Shown here piece after piece: positions 48,751 to 59,800 of a stretch of DNA of 64,000 nucleotides. Made by a program: the position numbers and the translations under genes. Under the pieces are notes generated by a model, which saw only the letters and a list, made by a program, of their open reading frames with translations, was not told the origin of the DNA and did not search any database. The stretch is taken from positions 1 through 64,000 of the forward strand of contig CAIQOJ010000124.1 of assembly GCA_903873395.1 (NCBI GenBank), given 5' to 3'. Every line of letters starts with the position of its first letter. The stretch's first letter is position 1. Source of the stretch: an uncultured Acidimicrobiaceae bacterium (GTDB lineage: Bacteria > Actinomycetota > Acidimicrobiia > Acidimicrobiales > RAAP-2).

Positions 48751-49959
48751 ATGTCCATGTCCATCAGATCAACGTTGAGGACGCCACGATCACCAGCACG
48801 GGCGGCCAGGACAGGTCGACACGTCGTCGTCGGCGCCCTCATTGCCATGGCTGGGCTAGGTGCAGGATGTGCATCCTCGACAACGAGTGCTTCATCGAGT
48901 CAGAGCACCACACCGACCCCTGCCTACCAGAAGGCTGGTCCGAACCCGGTAGGTGTCACCACGCTCGACCTAGGCCCCGCAGGCGCACCCTACGGCGAAC
49001 GGCTCAGCACCGTCTTTTATCCGGCTGACCCCCACGCCCTGAGCGGACATGCTCACTTCAGCTACACCGAAGGATCCACCCTGCCCGCCGCTCTCCAGGG
49101 GATCCTGCCCGCCAAGTACAACACCACGACCACCACTGATGCCTGGGACGGCCCACCGGCTTCGCGTTCGGGGCCCTATCCGGTGGTCCTCTTCAGCCAC
49201 GGCTTCGGGGGCCAGCGTCTCTACTACTCCAAGCTCCTGACCGGCATCGCCTCTTGGGGCTACGTGGTGATCAGCGCCGACTTCCTCGAGCGCGGTCTGG
49301 CCTCTCAGGCACTGCGCACCGGCTCCACTGCCGATCCGGCCCGGGACTCCACGATCATGTCGGCCTCGCTGGATGCCGTCGAACGGGCCTCCACGGATCC
49401 AGCGTCAGTCCTGCACGCCACCGTCGACCCCAAGAAGGTGGCGGCGGTGGGTCATTCGGCTGGAGGCCAAACAGCTTTTGATGCCCTGGACAGTCCCAAG
49501 GTGTCCACCGCTGTCGGCTGGGCTCCGGTCGGGCCCGCCGGTACGCCATCGGCCAAGCCGGTGATGCTCATCGTCGCCCAAGGTGACAGCGCCGTACCTC
49601 CCAGCCGGGTCACGTCGAGCTACCAGGACTTCCCGGGACCCAAGGTCCTCGTCATCATCTCCGGCGAAGGGCACAACACCTACACCGACATCTGCGAGGG
49701 CATCCGTTCGGGTGGTGGGCTCATTTCCTACGCCGTGGCCAACAATTTCACCACTCCCAGCCTCGCCAAGTTGGGCATCAACGGCTGTGAACGCTCGAAC
49801 CTGGCACCGGACCGCTTCTGGCCCATCGTGCAGTACTACACGGTGCTCCAACTCCAGAACCAACTGCGCGGGAACCCTTCGGCTTCCGTCACAGCCCCGC
49901 CCGCAGGTCGCTTCCCCGGCTTCACGGTTACCGTCACCCAGGCGAACGCCAGCACGTGA
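48751..49959 (+). CDS. Lipoprotein alpha/beta hydrolase (PAF-acetylhydrolase/chlorophyllase-like)
   Basis: MAGLGAGCASS lipobox; YPVVLFSHGFGGQRLYYSKLL; VAAVGHSAGGQTAFDAL; start trimmed to MSMSIRS. Confidence 0.85.
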   Translation: MSMSIRSTLRTPRSPARAARTGRHVVVGALIAMAGLGAGCASSTTSASSSQSTTPTPAYQKAGPNPVGVTTLDLGPAGAPYGERLSTVFYPADPHALSGHAHFSYTEGSTLPAALQGILPAKYNTTTTTDAWDGPPASRSGPYPVVLFSHGFGGQRLYYSKLLTGIASWGYVVISADFLERGLASQALRTGSTADPARDSTIMSASLDAVERASTDPASVLHATVDPKKVAAVGHSAGGQTAFDALDSPKVSTAVGWAPVGPAGTPSAKPVMLIVAQGDSAVPPSRVTSSYQDFPGPKVLVIISGEGHNTYTDICEGIRSGGGLISYAVANNFTTPSLAKLGINGCERSNLAPDRFWPIVQYYTVLQLQNQLRGNPSASVTAPPAGRFPGFTVTVTQANAST

Positions 49960-51191
49960 GACAACGGTCCGACACCGGCTCGACTGCGAAGCGCACGCGA
50001 GGGCTCGGAGGAGCCAGCAGCGGAGTCGATCTGACCGTCCTTGCCGTGCCCAGCTACTTCGCAGCCATCGGGGCCGAGGCCCTCTGGCAACGGCGGCGAC
50101 GTGCGGCGGGCGGAGGTCCGACGGCGGGCGAGTACGAGTGGCGCGACACGCTGGCCAGCTTGACGATGGGCAATCTCAGCTTGCTCGCTCCCCTGATCGT
50201 CCCACGACTCGTGCGACCCCTCGCCCCTGGCCGGGGCAGATTCGGTAAGGCCCTCGTCGGCGTAGCCCTCACGGCTGCTGTGGTGACCACCGCTGCGGAC
50301 ATCGTGCGACGTCGCACCTCGGTTGGCCCCACCGCCGTTCCCGGAGCGGCCAGAGCCGGCACCACCCACGTCACTGAGTCCGACTGGGTGGGGCCCGAAG
50401 GCACACGACCCGCTGCTCGCCGAGCGCGGACGGTGGCCGCCGTTGGCGGCGTAGTGGCCATCGCCGCGGGCGGCTTGGCGATCACCACCACATGGGCTCG
50501 CCTCACCAGCGCACAGCGCCTCTGGGCCAGTCGGCGATTGCCATCACTTGGGTCCGGCCCCTTGCCCTTGGCCCTGGCTGTCGTGGGTTGGGACCTCATC
50601 TACTACTGGAACCACCGGTTCATGCATGAAAGTCGGTACATGTGGGCCCTCCACGAGGTCCATCACTCTTCGGAGCGCTACAACCTGTCGACGGCACTCC
50701 GTCAACCGGTGGCCGAGGCGCTGGGCACCACGCTCCCCTACGGGGTGCTCTGCTTGGCCGGCATGTCGCCGGAGCTGGTCGCCACCGCTCGAGGCATCAA
50801 TCTGATCTACCAATTCTGGATCCACACCGAGGCCATCGATCGGATCGGTGGTGCAGAGGAGATGCTCAACTCCCCGTCGCACCACCGCGTCCACCACGGC
50901 TCCAACCGTCAGTATCTCGACCGGAACCATGGTGGCATCTTCATCATCTGGGACCGACTGTTCGGGACATTCGCCCGTGAAGAGGAGCCTGTCGTCTATG
51001 GCCTGACCTCCAACATCGACACGTTCAATCCCGCAGGAATCGCCTCCCATGAGTATGTGCGGATGGCACGGGACGTGGCGGGGGCCGACGGATGGGCGGA
51101 GCGCATCTCCCATGTTGTCCGGGCCCCAGGCTGGTCCGAGCAACACCGTCGTTCGCCTCGAGACGCCGTTGCCGTTCTTTCGGCCTCCTGA
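49956..51191 (+). CDS. Sterol desaturase / fatty acid hydroxylase family
   Basis: WDLIYYWNHRFMHESRYMWALHEVHHSSERYN...SHHRVHHGSNRQYLDRNHGGIFIIWDRLFGTF (His boxes). Confidence 0.92.
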   Translation: MRQRSDTGSTAKRTRGLGGASSGVDLTVLAVPSYFAAIGAEALWQRRRRAAGGGPTAGEYEWRDTLASLTMGNLSLLAPLIVPRLVRPLAPGRGRFGKALVGVALTAAVVTTAADIVRRRTSVGPTAVPGAARAGTTHVTESDWVGPEGTRPAARRARTVAAVGGVVAIAAGGLAITTTWARLTSAQRLWASRRLPSLGSGPLPLALAVVGWDLIYYWNHRFMHESRYMWALHEVHHSSERYNLSTALRQPVAEALGTTLPYGVLCLAGMSPELVATARGINLIYQFWIHTEAIDRIGGAEEMLNSPSHHRVHHGSNRQYLDRNHGGIFIIWDRLFGTFAREEEPVVYGLTSNIDTFNPAGIASHEYVRMARDVAGADGWAERISHVVRAPGWSEQHRRSPRDAVAVLSAS

Positions 51192-51275
51192 AGCGTCCGA
51201 CGACCTGAACTACCTGGCGTCCGGGGGGGGCGGGCGGAAGCCGCTCTAGCGTCTGGTCGCTTCCTCGGCAATGCA

Positions 51276-51323
51276 AAGGACACTCCGATTGAAGGACACT
51301 CCGATAGAAGGACACTCCCATTG
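51276..51323. repeat. 16-bp tandem repeat (aaggacactccgattg) x3
   Basis: Units at 51276, 51292 and 51308, directly upstream of the glycosyltransferase gene. Confidence 0.9.
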
Positions 51324-51334
51324 ATGGAACAGCC

Positions 51335-52234
51335 ATGATCGGAGTCCTCATCCCAGCCGGGCCGGATGATCCTGTCGCCGACACGGTGGAGAGTTGCTTC
51401 ACCTACCTCGATGGACCCCTTTCCATCGTGGTGGTCAACGATGGTGGCGCCAAGGTGGCCGACGAGCTGCGCCCCTTTGGGGATCGCATCACCGTCGTCG
51501 ACGCTCCAGGGACCCAGCCATCAGGGCGACAGGGGAAGTTGTGGTCGAACCTGGCGCTCGGGTTCGCCTGGCTGGCCGACACTGTCGACTGCGACGTCGT
51601 GGTGCGTCTCGATACAGATGCCCTGATCATTGGGTATGGGCTGGTCGAAAAGGCGCGAGCGCGCTTCGCCTCCGAACCCGATGGCGGTCTGCTCGGTGCC
51701 AACAGGTATGGCCCTGATGGTGGAACTCGGGTCTGGTCAGGAGTCGCTCGCACCATCATGCGCGAGACGGGACCCTTTGGACTGCGGGATCCCGGTCTGA
51801 GAAGACAACTGCGATCGCTGGAGCGATCGGCCAAGGCGAACGGCTACCGAAGGGGCGAACATGCGCTCGGCGCCATATCGCTGATGTCGGGACCAGCCCT
51901 TCGGGCTCTTCGCCACACGAACACGTTCGATCTGACGTTCCCGACGAGTCGCCTGGGTGACGACCACCTCCTCGGCCTGGCCACCTACGCCGCCGGATTC
52001 CGGATCGGCGAGTTCTCCCGGCCCGGCGATCCCCTGGCGGTTGTCTGGCGAGGCCTCGCCGAATCACCCGATGCACTCGTCGCCCGTGGCGTTGCTGGCA
52101 TCCACTCGGTGCGGTCCGCACCCGGCTGGGATCACGCAGCAATCCGTGCCTACTTCGCCGAGCGGCGCCAACAGCACAACTCGAACCACGGTCGTGAGGG
52201 CCAGCCTGATCTCGAGCCCCGTCCCGATCTCTAG
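51335..52234 (+). CDS. Glycosyltransferase (GT-A/GT2-like)
   Basis: SIVVVNDGGAKVADEL...CDVVVRLDTDALIIG (DxD); TSRLGDDHLLGLATYAAGF. Confidence 0.78.
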   Translation: MIGVLIPAGPDDPVADTVESCFTYLDGPLSIVVVNDGGAKVADELRPFGDRITVVDAPGTQPSGRQGKLWSNLALGFAWLADTVDCDVVVRLDTDALIIGYGLVEKARARFASEPDGGLLGANRYGPDGGTRVWSGVARTIMRETGPFGLRDPGLRRQLRSLERSAKANGYRRGEHALGAISLMSGPALRALRHTNTFDLTFPTSRLGDDHLLGLATYAAGFRIGEFSRPGDPLAVVWRGLAESPDALVARGVAGIHSVRSAPGWDHAAIRAYFAERRQQHNSNHGREGQPDLEPRPDL

Positions 52235-52253
52235 CCTCGATGAGAGCCGAGAC

Positions 52254-53579
52254 TCAGGCCCGCCACGCCGCACCACTGGCCGGATGCACCATCCGTCGGG
52301 CGGGCGGGTCAGCGTCCCAAGCGGCCTTCCAGACCAAGAAGTCCTCGACGGGCATGGGTTTGGCCACCAGGTAGCCCTGGATCTCGTCACAGCCCAGTGC
52401 CTCGAGGAAGTTCCACTCGGCTTGGGTCTCGACCCCTTCGGCCACCACCGAGAGTTGTAGGGCATGTCCGAGCTCGACACTGCAGCCGAGGATCACCCTC
52501 ATTGCCCGGTCGTACTCGTCGGCCATGACACCGTGCACGAACGAGCGATCAATCTTGAGCTCGGTGAACGGCAGTTGTTTGAGGTTGGCCATCGACGCAT
52601 ATCCGGTACCGAAATCATCAATGGACATGCCAAAGCCCTTCAACCGCAGCCGGCCGATCACCTCGAGACTGGCCGCCAGGTTCTCGAGCAGGCGCTCTTC
52701 AGTGATCTCCAGGATGATGCACCCCGTCTCCAGGCCAGCGGCATGCGCCACCGCACTCAACCGTTCAGGCACGTCAAGCGATGTCAGGTTGAGTGTCGAC
52801 AGGTTGACCGAGATGGTCATGTCATGACCCTGCCGACGCCAGTAGGCCAAGGCATCGACAGCTTGTTGGTAGACAGCAAAGGTAAGTCGGTCGATCAGGG
52901 CGTGCTTCTCGGCTGCCGGGATCACGGCCATGGGGGGCAGGATGCCCCGGACCGGATCGTGCCACCGGAGCAGTGCCTCAGCCCCGACGACCCGCCGGTC
53001 GGACAGGCGGATCTTGGGCTGCACCATGATCCTGGCGCACCCTTGCTCCAACCCCTTGCGGACGGCAGCGGCCGTGAGCTGCTCTCCTTGATAGCGGGCG
53101 GTGAAGAACTCGAGTCCCCCGGTCATCACCGGGGCGAGGCCCTGGACTGACACCGTGGTCACCTTGGCCAAGGCCCGGAACAGACGGGTTGCATCGATGG
53201 GCTTTGCCAGCGTCTCGAGTAGCAACAACTCGTGCTCTCGGACCAGATCGCTCACCGACGCAAGGATCCGGTCATCAGATCCCGACATGACGATGATGGC
53301 TCCACCGTAGGCTCGCTCTGCCAGATGGCGCATGAAGACGATGCCGTCCATGCCGTCCATGTCCAAGTCGCAGAGGATGACATCGGGATGGCGGAGTGGA
53401 TCGTCCACGATGGCCAGTGCCTCGTTGCCGTCGGCGGCACGGTGGACATCCACTGCCCCGGCTTGGCGAAGAAGCTCGTCCATCACGTCGAGCATGAAGT
53501 CGTCATCATCAACCATCAAGACCCGCACGGTGGGGTCCAGCGTGGTCTCGTGGCCCAGTGCGACAACATGATTGGTCAC
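52254..53579 (-). CDS. Response regulator with EAL domain (REC-EAL)
   Basis: VRVLMVDDDDFMLDVMDELL...DVILCDLDMDGMDG (REC); VVGAEALLRWHDP...ILEITEERLLEN...SIDDFGTGYASMANLKQLPFTELKIDRSFV (EAL). Confidence 0.95.
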   Translation of the reverse strand: MTNHVVALGHETTLDPTVRVLMVDDDDFMLDVMDELLRQAGAVDVHRAADGNEALAIVDDPLRHPDVILCDLDMDGMDGIVFMRHLAERAYGGAIIVMSGSDDRILASVSDLVREHELLLLETLAKPIDATRLFRALAKVTTVSVQGLAPVMTGGLEFFTARYQGEQLTAAAVRKGLEQGCARIMVQPKIRLSDRRVVGAEALLRWHDPVRGILPPMAVIPAAEKHALIDRLTFAVYQQAVDALAYWRRQGHDMTISVNLSTLNLTSLDVPERLSAVAHAAGLETGCIILEITEERLLENLAASLEVIGRLRLKGFGMSIDDFGTGYASMANLKQLPFTELKIDRSFVHGVMADEYDRAMRVILGCSVELGHALQLSVVAEGVETQAEWNFLEALGCDEIQGYLVAKPMPVEDFLVWKAAWDADPPARRMVHPASGAAWRA

Positions 53580-56011
53580 GACGGGACCTCCTCGAGGAAT
53601 GCGCGGGCTACGGCGTCGAACATGGGGGGCAGTGCGGCAAGGTACTCGAGGGACCGGCCTAGGTCCCCTTGATGGGAGGCGGTCTCGATCTCCAAGCAGA
53701 GCGACGCCATGGCTGGTGCGCCGACGGTGGCGGCAGCCGACTTCAAGCGATGGGCCAGGCTGCCCAGCTCCGTGAGATTGCGTCGTGCGCCAGCAGATTC
53801 CATGTCGATCAACGTGGATCGGGTCGACTCAACAAACTTCATGGCGAAGAGTCGGATCTTCTCGGGATCGTCGTTCACCAATCGGGCCAGCGCACTCCGG
53901 TCCACCGGATCTGACTCGGGACTCGACATCCGTTCCTCCTCGTTGGGCTCGGCGACCGGTGCTCGCTCGGGGAGCCACGAGGCAAGCGTGGCATAGAGTC
54001 GATCCGGGTCGATGGGCTTGGGTTCGCAGTCGTCCATGCCGGCATCGAGACACTCGGCCAGCTCTGCCTCGGTCGCCCCAGCCGTCATGGCGATGATGAC
54101 CGTTCCTTCGATTCCTGGGGTCGACCGGATGCGTCGGGTCGCCTCGAGGCCGTCGAGTTCGGGCATCTGTACATCCATGAGCACGGCATCGATGACCGAT
54201 CCTTGGAGCAGTGCCTGGATGGCTTCGAATCCGTTTGCCACCACGGTCACCTCGGCACCCATTGCTTCGAGCAGCTCGGCCGCCACCTGTTGGTTGAAGG
54301 TGTTGTCTTCGGCCACCATGATGTGGGAACCAGCCAGACGGGCAACGTCCGATGAGTGCTGCCCCACATCGCCGGCACTGGCGATGGCATCGATGTCCTC
54401 CCCTTCGAGCGGAGCGAACCTCGCCGTGAAGAAGAACGTGCTCCCCACCCCAGGCATGCTCGACACACCGATCCTGCCTCCGAGCTGCTGGACCAGTCGC
54501 TTGGAAATGGCGAGCCCGAGGCCGGTGCCGCCGAAACTACGTGTCGTGGATTCGTCGGCCTGAGTGAAGGCCTGGAACAGCCGGTCGATCTGGACCTGGG
54601 TCAAACCGATGCCGGTGTCATGGACCCTGAACTCCAGGGTCACCTCCCGATCACCGAAGGACTCGATGGCTACTACCACCCGGACCGAACCACGATGGGT
54701 GAACTTGACGGCGTTGCTGATCAAGTTGAGCAGCACCTGCTCCAGGCGAAGCGGATCACCCACAAGGTAGGTCGGGAGTGCCTCGGCGGCATCGATGGCG
54801 AACTCCAAGCCCTTCTCCCGAGCCAGCGTCCCGACAACCGCATCGACGTTACCGAAGACGTTGGCCAGAGCGAAGGGGGCGTGTTCGAGGACGAGCGCAC
54901 CGGCCTCGATCTTCGAGAAGTCGAGAACGTCATCGACGATGCGCAGCAGATTCTTGGCTGCCGCTTCAGTCTTGGAGACGTAATCGAGCTGCTTCTCGTC
55001 GAGATCGGTTCGCAAGCACAGATGAGAGAGTCCGATGATGGCGTTCAGCGGCGTGCGGATCTCATGACTCACGTTGGCCACAAACGCACTCTTGGCCATT
55101 GCCGCGCTTTCGGCTTCATCTTTGGCCTTGCGCAACTCTGCAGTGCGAGCCAGGACTCGGTCCTCAAGGGCAGCCTTTTGCTCCAGGATCTCCCGTTCAT
55201 GGCGCTTGCGCTCGGTGGAGTCGGACTGCACCGACACGAAGTGGTCGAGGCGACCTTCGGAGTCGAAGATTGGGGTGATCTGGATCAGCACCCAGTAGGG
55301 CTCGCCTTCCCGGGTGTAGTTCAACAGCTCCTCACGCACCGAGGTGCGCAGTCGCAGGGCTCGGCTGATGCGAGCCACGGTCTCCGGGTCGGTCCCAGGC
55401 CCCTGGAGAAAGGATCCTGGAGCGCGCCCAGCGATATCTGCGAGGTGGTAGCCGGTGCGAAACTCGAAGGCCGGATTGACCCAGTCGATGCACCCTTCAG
55501 CATCAGTGATGATCACCATGTTGTCGGTGGCACTGGCCACCAACGAGAGCAACGTCAGCTCGTCCTGTGCCTCTTTCTCCGAGGTCACATCGTGGAACAC
55601 GCCAACGGCGCCCCCTGTTGCCATACGGGCTGCCGAGAGTGAGATCCACACGGTTCGGCCGCTCTTGTGCAGCAGGTGAGTCCGGAGCCGCTGCGGCACC
55701 GTGGAGAGCGCACTGAGGACGCCCGACAGTGCAGCCTGATTCTCTTCGGGAAAGAAGTCGATGAGTTGGCTGCCCAAACTGGCCCTGACCTCGTGGCCGG
55801 TCAGGTTGTGCCATGCACCGTTGAGAAAGACCAGTGAACCGTCGTCGTCGGTCTCGAACACGACCTCGCTGAGGAGCTCCACCCGCCGGCGCATCCGATG
55901 CTCTGAGTCGACCAGAGCTTCGGTGAGCCGTTGGGTGGCCTCCACGTGAAGGTCGGTGACATCGATCGCCTCGGGCGATCCGCCCCGGCGACGATAGGGA
56001 GAGGCAGACAT
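53576..56011 (-). CDS. PAS-containing hybrid sensor histidine kinase with REC and HPt domains
   Basis: FVANVSHEIRTPLNAIIGLSHL, GTGLGLAISKRLVQQLGG, IDAVLMDVQMPELDG, LAHRLKSAAATVGA. Confidence 0.95.
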   Translation of the reverse strand: MSASPYRRRGGSPEAIDVTDLHVEATQRLTEALVDSEHRMRRRVELLSEVVFETDDDGSLVFLNGAWHNLTGHEVRASLGSQLIDFFPEENQAALSGVLSALSTVPQRLRTHLLHKSGRTVWISLSAARMATGGAVGVFHDVTSEKEAQDELTLLSLVASATDNMVIITDAEGCIDWVNPAFEFRTGYHLADIAGRAPGSFLQGPGTDPETVARISRALRLRTSVREELLNYTREGEPYWVLIQITPIFDSEGRLDHFVSVQSDSTERKRHEREILEQKAALEDRVLARTAELRKAKDEAESAAMAKSAFVANVSHEIRTPLNAIIGLSHLCLRTDLDEKQLDYVSKTEAAAKNLLRIVDDVLDFSKIEAGALVLEHAPFALANVFGNVDAVVGTLAREKGLEFAIDAAEALPTYLVGDPLRLEQVLLNLISNAVKFTHRGSVRVVVAIESFGDREVTLEFRVHDTGIGLTQVQIDRLFQAFTQADESTTRSFGGTGLGLAISKRLVQQLGGRIGVSSMPGVGSTFFFTARFAPLEGEDIDAIASAGDVGQHSSDVARLAGSHIMVAEDNTFNQQVAAELLEAMGAEVTVVANGFEAIQALLQGSVIDAVLMDVQMPELDGLEATRRIRSTPGIEGTVIIAMTAGATEAELAECLDAGMDDCEPKPIDPDRLYATLASWLPERAPVAEPNEEERMSSPESDPVDRSALARLVNDDPEKIRLFAMKFVESTRSTLIDMESAGARRNLTELGSLAHRLKSAAATVGAPAMASLCLEIETASHQGDLGRSLEYLAALPPMFDAVARAFLEEVPS

Positions 56012-56024
56012 GATGTGCCGCTGA

Positions 56025-56636
56025 TCAGGCGGCGGTCTCCCGCAGTTCGTCGAGGACCTCGGTCGAGGTCATGGCCCGGCCATACAGCGGGAACACGCTC
56101 TCGCAGAAGAACTCCTGCTCGGTAATGGTTCGAGCCGAGGTGCAGTCCGACAGGACCGTGACGTCGTAGCCACGTTCGTAGGCGGCTCGGCCGGTGGAAT
56201 CAATGCACAGGGAGGTGACCATGCCGGCCACCAAGACGTCGCGGACCTCCCGGTCGGCCAGCACGTCACCGAGTGCCGTGTTCGAGAACGCATTGAAGCC
56301 CACCTTGCCGGTCACGTAATCGATGCGATCGCCTAGGGCCAGGATCTCGGGGATGGTGTCTGCACCCGTCGAGCCGGCCTTAAAGGCGCCGGACTCCTTG
56401 ATGGTGTTGAGGATGCCGACCGGGTTGGCCATGGCCCGGTAGTCGGGAGTGAGCACGATCGGCGTCGAGATGATGCTCATGCCGGTGCTCGCCACCTCCT
56501 CGATGAACGAGAGGGTGCTGGCCAGCACCGAGTCCACACTGGTGGGGTCTTCGATCACCCCTCGAAGGATGCCGTCCTGAGCGAAATAGTCGTTTTGATA
56601 GCCGACCAAGATCATCGCTGTCGTGCTGGGATTCAT
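56025..56636 (-). CDS. Isochorismatase/cysteine hydrolase family
   Basis: AMILVGYQNDYFAQDGIL...YVTGKVGFNAFSNT...LVAGMVTSLCIDSTGRAAYERGYDVTVLSD; start trimmed to MNPSTT. Confidence 0.9.
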   Translation of the reverse strand: MNPSTTAMILVGYQNDYFAQDGILRGVIEDPTSVDSVLASTLSFIEEVASTGMSIISTPIVLTPDYRAMANPVGILNTIKESGAFKAGSTGADTIPEILALGDRIDYVTGKVGFNAFSNTALGDVLADREVRDVLVAGMVTSLCIDSTGRAAYERGYDVTVLSDCTSARTITEQEFFCESVFPLYGRAMTSTEVLDELRETAA

Positions 56637-56878
56637 CTTCCACCTCTCGTTGAGCCTGACCACATGGGTTGTTCGTCGTCTTCGCAGCACGTCACCTTGA
56701 GGTGGCCCGAAATTCGCCCCCGTTCTGCAACCGGTGACGCCACTAGCCCGAAATGCTGCATCCCATGTTGGCTGCCGGCGAAGGTCCCGCTCTAGGGCCG
56801 AAGGTCACTTTTGGTGGGGTGTGCCCTCCATGAACAGTGCGCCCTGCCATGTCATCGGAAGAATTGTTTCACGAAGGG

Positions 56879-59800
56879 CTACTTGGTCGTCCACGTAAAG
56901 GTGACAGAACCGGATGCCCCGGAAGTGTCAGTGGCCTTGACCGTTACCGATGCCGTTCCGGCTGCCGTCGGCTTACCGGTGATGAGTCCCGTGCTCGACG
57001 CCATGGCCAGACCAGCCGGCAGGCCAGTGGCCGTCCAGGTGAGTGTCTGGCCGGTAGCCGAGTCGGTGCCCTTGATCTGCAGGCTCACCGAGGTGGCCAG
57101 TGCTGTGGACTGGCTACCCGGACTGGTCACCGTCACCGTGTTGGACACCTTCCACGTGAACGTGGTCGTGCCCTTCGCCCCGGAAGTATCGGTCGCCGTC
57201 AGGATGACAGCACACGAACATGCGGCAGTTGGTGTGCCCGACATGGTTCCCGTGGTGGCTCCGATCGTCAGGCCGGCGGGCAGCCCCGTGGCCGACCAGG
57301 TGAAGGTCTGGCCCGACTGGGAGTCCGTAGCTCGGGCGGTCACACTCGTCACGGCCTTGCCCGACGTCGAGGCCTGAGCAGACACCGACGACACCGTGAC
57401 CCGGTTGTTCACGGTCCAGGTGATGACGGTGGTCCCCGATGCGCCGGTCTTGTCCGTGGCTTTGACGGTTACCGAGCACGAGCACGGTGCCGTTGGGGTG
57501 CCGGTGATGGATCCCGAGGAGGAACTGATCGACAGACCTGTGGGGAGACCGGTGGCCGACCAGGTGAACGTCTGGCCTGACTGGGAGTCCGTGGCCGAGT
57601 TAGTCACGGTGGAGATGGCCGTACCGGTGGTGCTCGTCTGTGCTGCCTTGGCCGTCACCGTCACCGTGTTGGCGATCGTCCACGAGAAGCTGGCCGATCC
57701 AGCAAAGCCGGCACTGTCAGTTGCCTTGATCGTGACCGAGTAGATGCCGGCGGTGGTCGGTGTACCCGTGACGGTCCCGGTGGTGGCGTTGATCGCCAAC
57801 CCCGTGGGCAGGCCGGTGGCCGACCACGAGGCGATGGTGGCAACCGAGGAGCTGTCACTGACCGGCAGAGTGAGGCTGGCGATGGCCGCCCCCGTTGCCG
57901 AGGACTTTGCCCCGGGGCTGGTGACGGACACGGCGTTTGTCACCGTCCAGGTGAAGGTGGCCTTACCGAATGCCGTGGTGGTGTCCGTGGCCGTGAGCGT
58001 GACCGAGCAGGCGCATGCCGTGGTCGGTGTGCCGGAAATGGTTCCGGTTGCCGAGTTGATGACGAGTCCAGCCGGCAAGCCGGTGGCCGACCAGGTGAGG
58101 GTCTGGCCTGCAGCCGAATCGGTGGCTGACGAGACCAGTCCGACCACGGCCGCTCCCGAGATGGACGACTGGGCACCGGGATTCGTCACCACGATCACGT
58201 CGGAGATCGTCCAGGTAAACGAGGCCGATCCCGCGGCACTTGTCGTGTCCGTTGCGGTGACGACCGCCGTTGATGACCCGGCCGATGTCGGGGAGCCCGA
58301 CACGATTCCGGTCGAAGGATCGATGGACAGACCGGAGGGCAGACCGGTGGCTGACCACGTGAACGTCTGACCTGAGGCCGAGTCGCTGGCGACCAACTGG
58401 ATCGGCGTGATGGCCACGCTCGGGGCGGACACCAAGGGCCCCGGATTGGACACGGTGACCTTGTTGTTCACGGTCCAGAGGATCTGTGCCGACCCGGCAA
58501 AGCCCGCAGCATCAGTGGCGGTGACCGTGGCGGTCGTAGACGTGGGAAACGCAGGCACGCCGGAGATCGCCCCCGTGGTCGCATTGATGCTCAGGCCTGA
58601 AGGCAGACCCGAGGCCGACCAGGTGTAGGTCTGCCCGACCTGGGTGTCTGCTGCTGATGGCTGGACCGGGGAGATCGCCATTGCCGTGGACGACGCGACA
58701 CTCGGCGGAGCGACGACTGTCACGGTGTTCCCACCCGGGGATGCCACCGTCCAGGTGAACGATGTCGTCCCTACCGTGCCGAAGCCATCGGTCGACGTCA
58801 CCGTGACCGGAGCATTCCACACGGCTGCCGTCGGCGTCCCCGAGATCAAGCCCGACGACGACCCGATGGTGAGTCCGGCCGGTAGTCCGGTCGCGGCCCA
58901 GGTGAGCGTCTGACCCGAGGCCGAGTCGGATGCCACCATCTGCAGCGAGCTCGACGTTCCTGTGGTGCCCGACTGAGCACCAGGATTGGTGACGGAAACA
59001 ACTGAGGAGGTCACGTAGGCATGGGAAATCTGACAGGCTCCGGCTCCCGAGGCACCGTCGTTGCCCCACGTCGCCTGCATGGCGAACGAACCGGTGGCAA
59101 AGGTCACGTTCTGGGCGCCACCGGTCGCACCGGCGGTGATCCACGAGCACTTGTCGCCGTTCTCGGCACCGGTTGAGTCGGTCCAGCCGCCCGCCGGGAA
59201 CTGGTCGGTCACCGTCTCTGCATACTCGTGACCCTCGACGATGGTCACCCCGTCGAGCGTGCCAGCCGCACCAGCATTGACGAAGTTCTGGCCGCAGCTG
59301 GCTCCCATGTCGGGAATGTAGGGAAGGTTGGTGAATGTTGTCGGGCCGTTGGGCTGGCTGACCACACCGAGCGATGTATCGCCGCTGTAGTCATGCCAGG
59401 CGCAGAAGTTGCCGGCCGTGGTGTTGAACCCATCGGGGTGGGTCCCGGACGGCGACACAATCACGTACTGCACGTTTCGGTTCGACGCAGCAGTGGTGTT
59501 GCCGAAGTGCGCTGCCGCCGTCTGGGACTCGGCAGCCAGTTGCGCGCCGGTGGCCTGAGCAGGTGAGGCCACCGACGAGTCCTCCCACACGCCGCTGAGC
59601 GTGCCGTTGGTCGGGAATCCCACATGGACCGTGCCCGCCGGACACGTCGTTGCTCCAGTCAAACCTCCCTGACAGTACTGAGTCATGACTCCCGACCAGG
59701 TCTCGCCTGCGGTGCCGAGGCCGGCAAAAAACTCTTGGAGGAGAGGTGCCACGCTCTTGGTGTCGCCGGTAAAGGTGGCGTAGGTGCGGCCACCCACAGT

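Noticed and set aside
51222-51230. G8 homopolymer between sterol desaturase and glycosyltransferase genes as a phase-variable switch
   Set aside because: No coding frame or promoter spacing that a length change would obviously alter; short G runs are expected at this GC content
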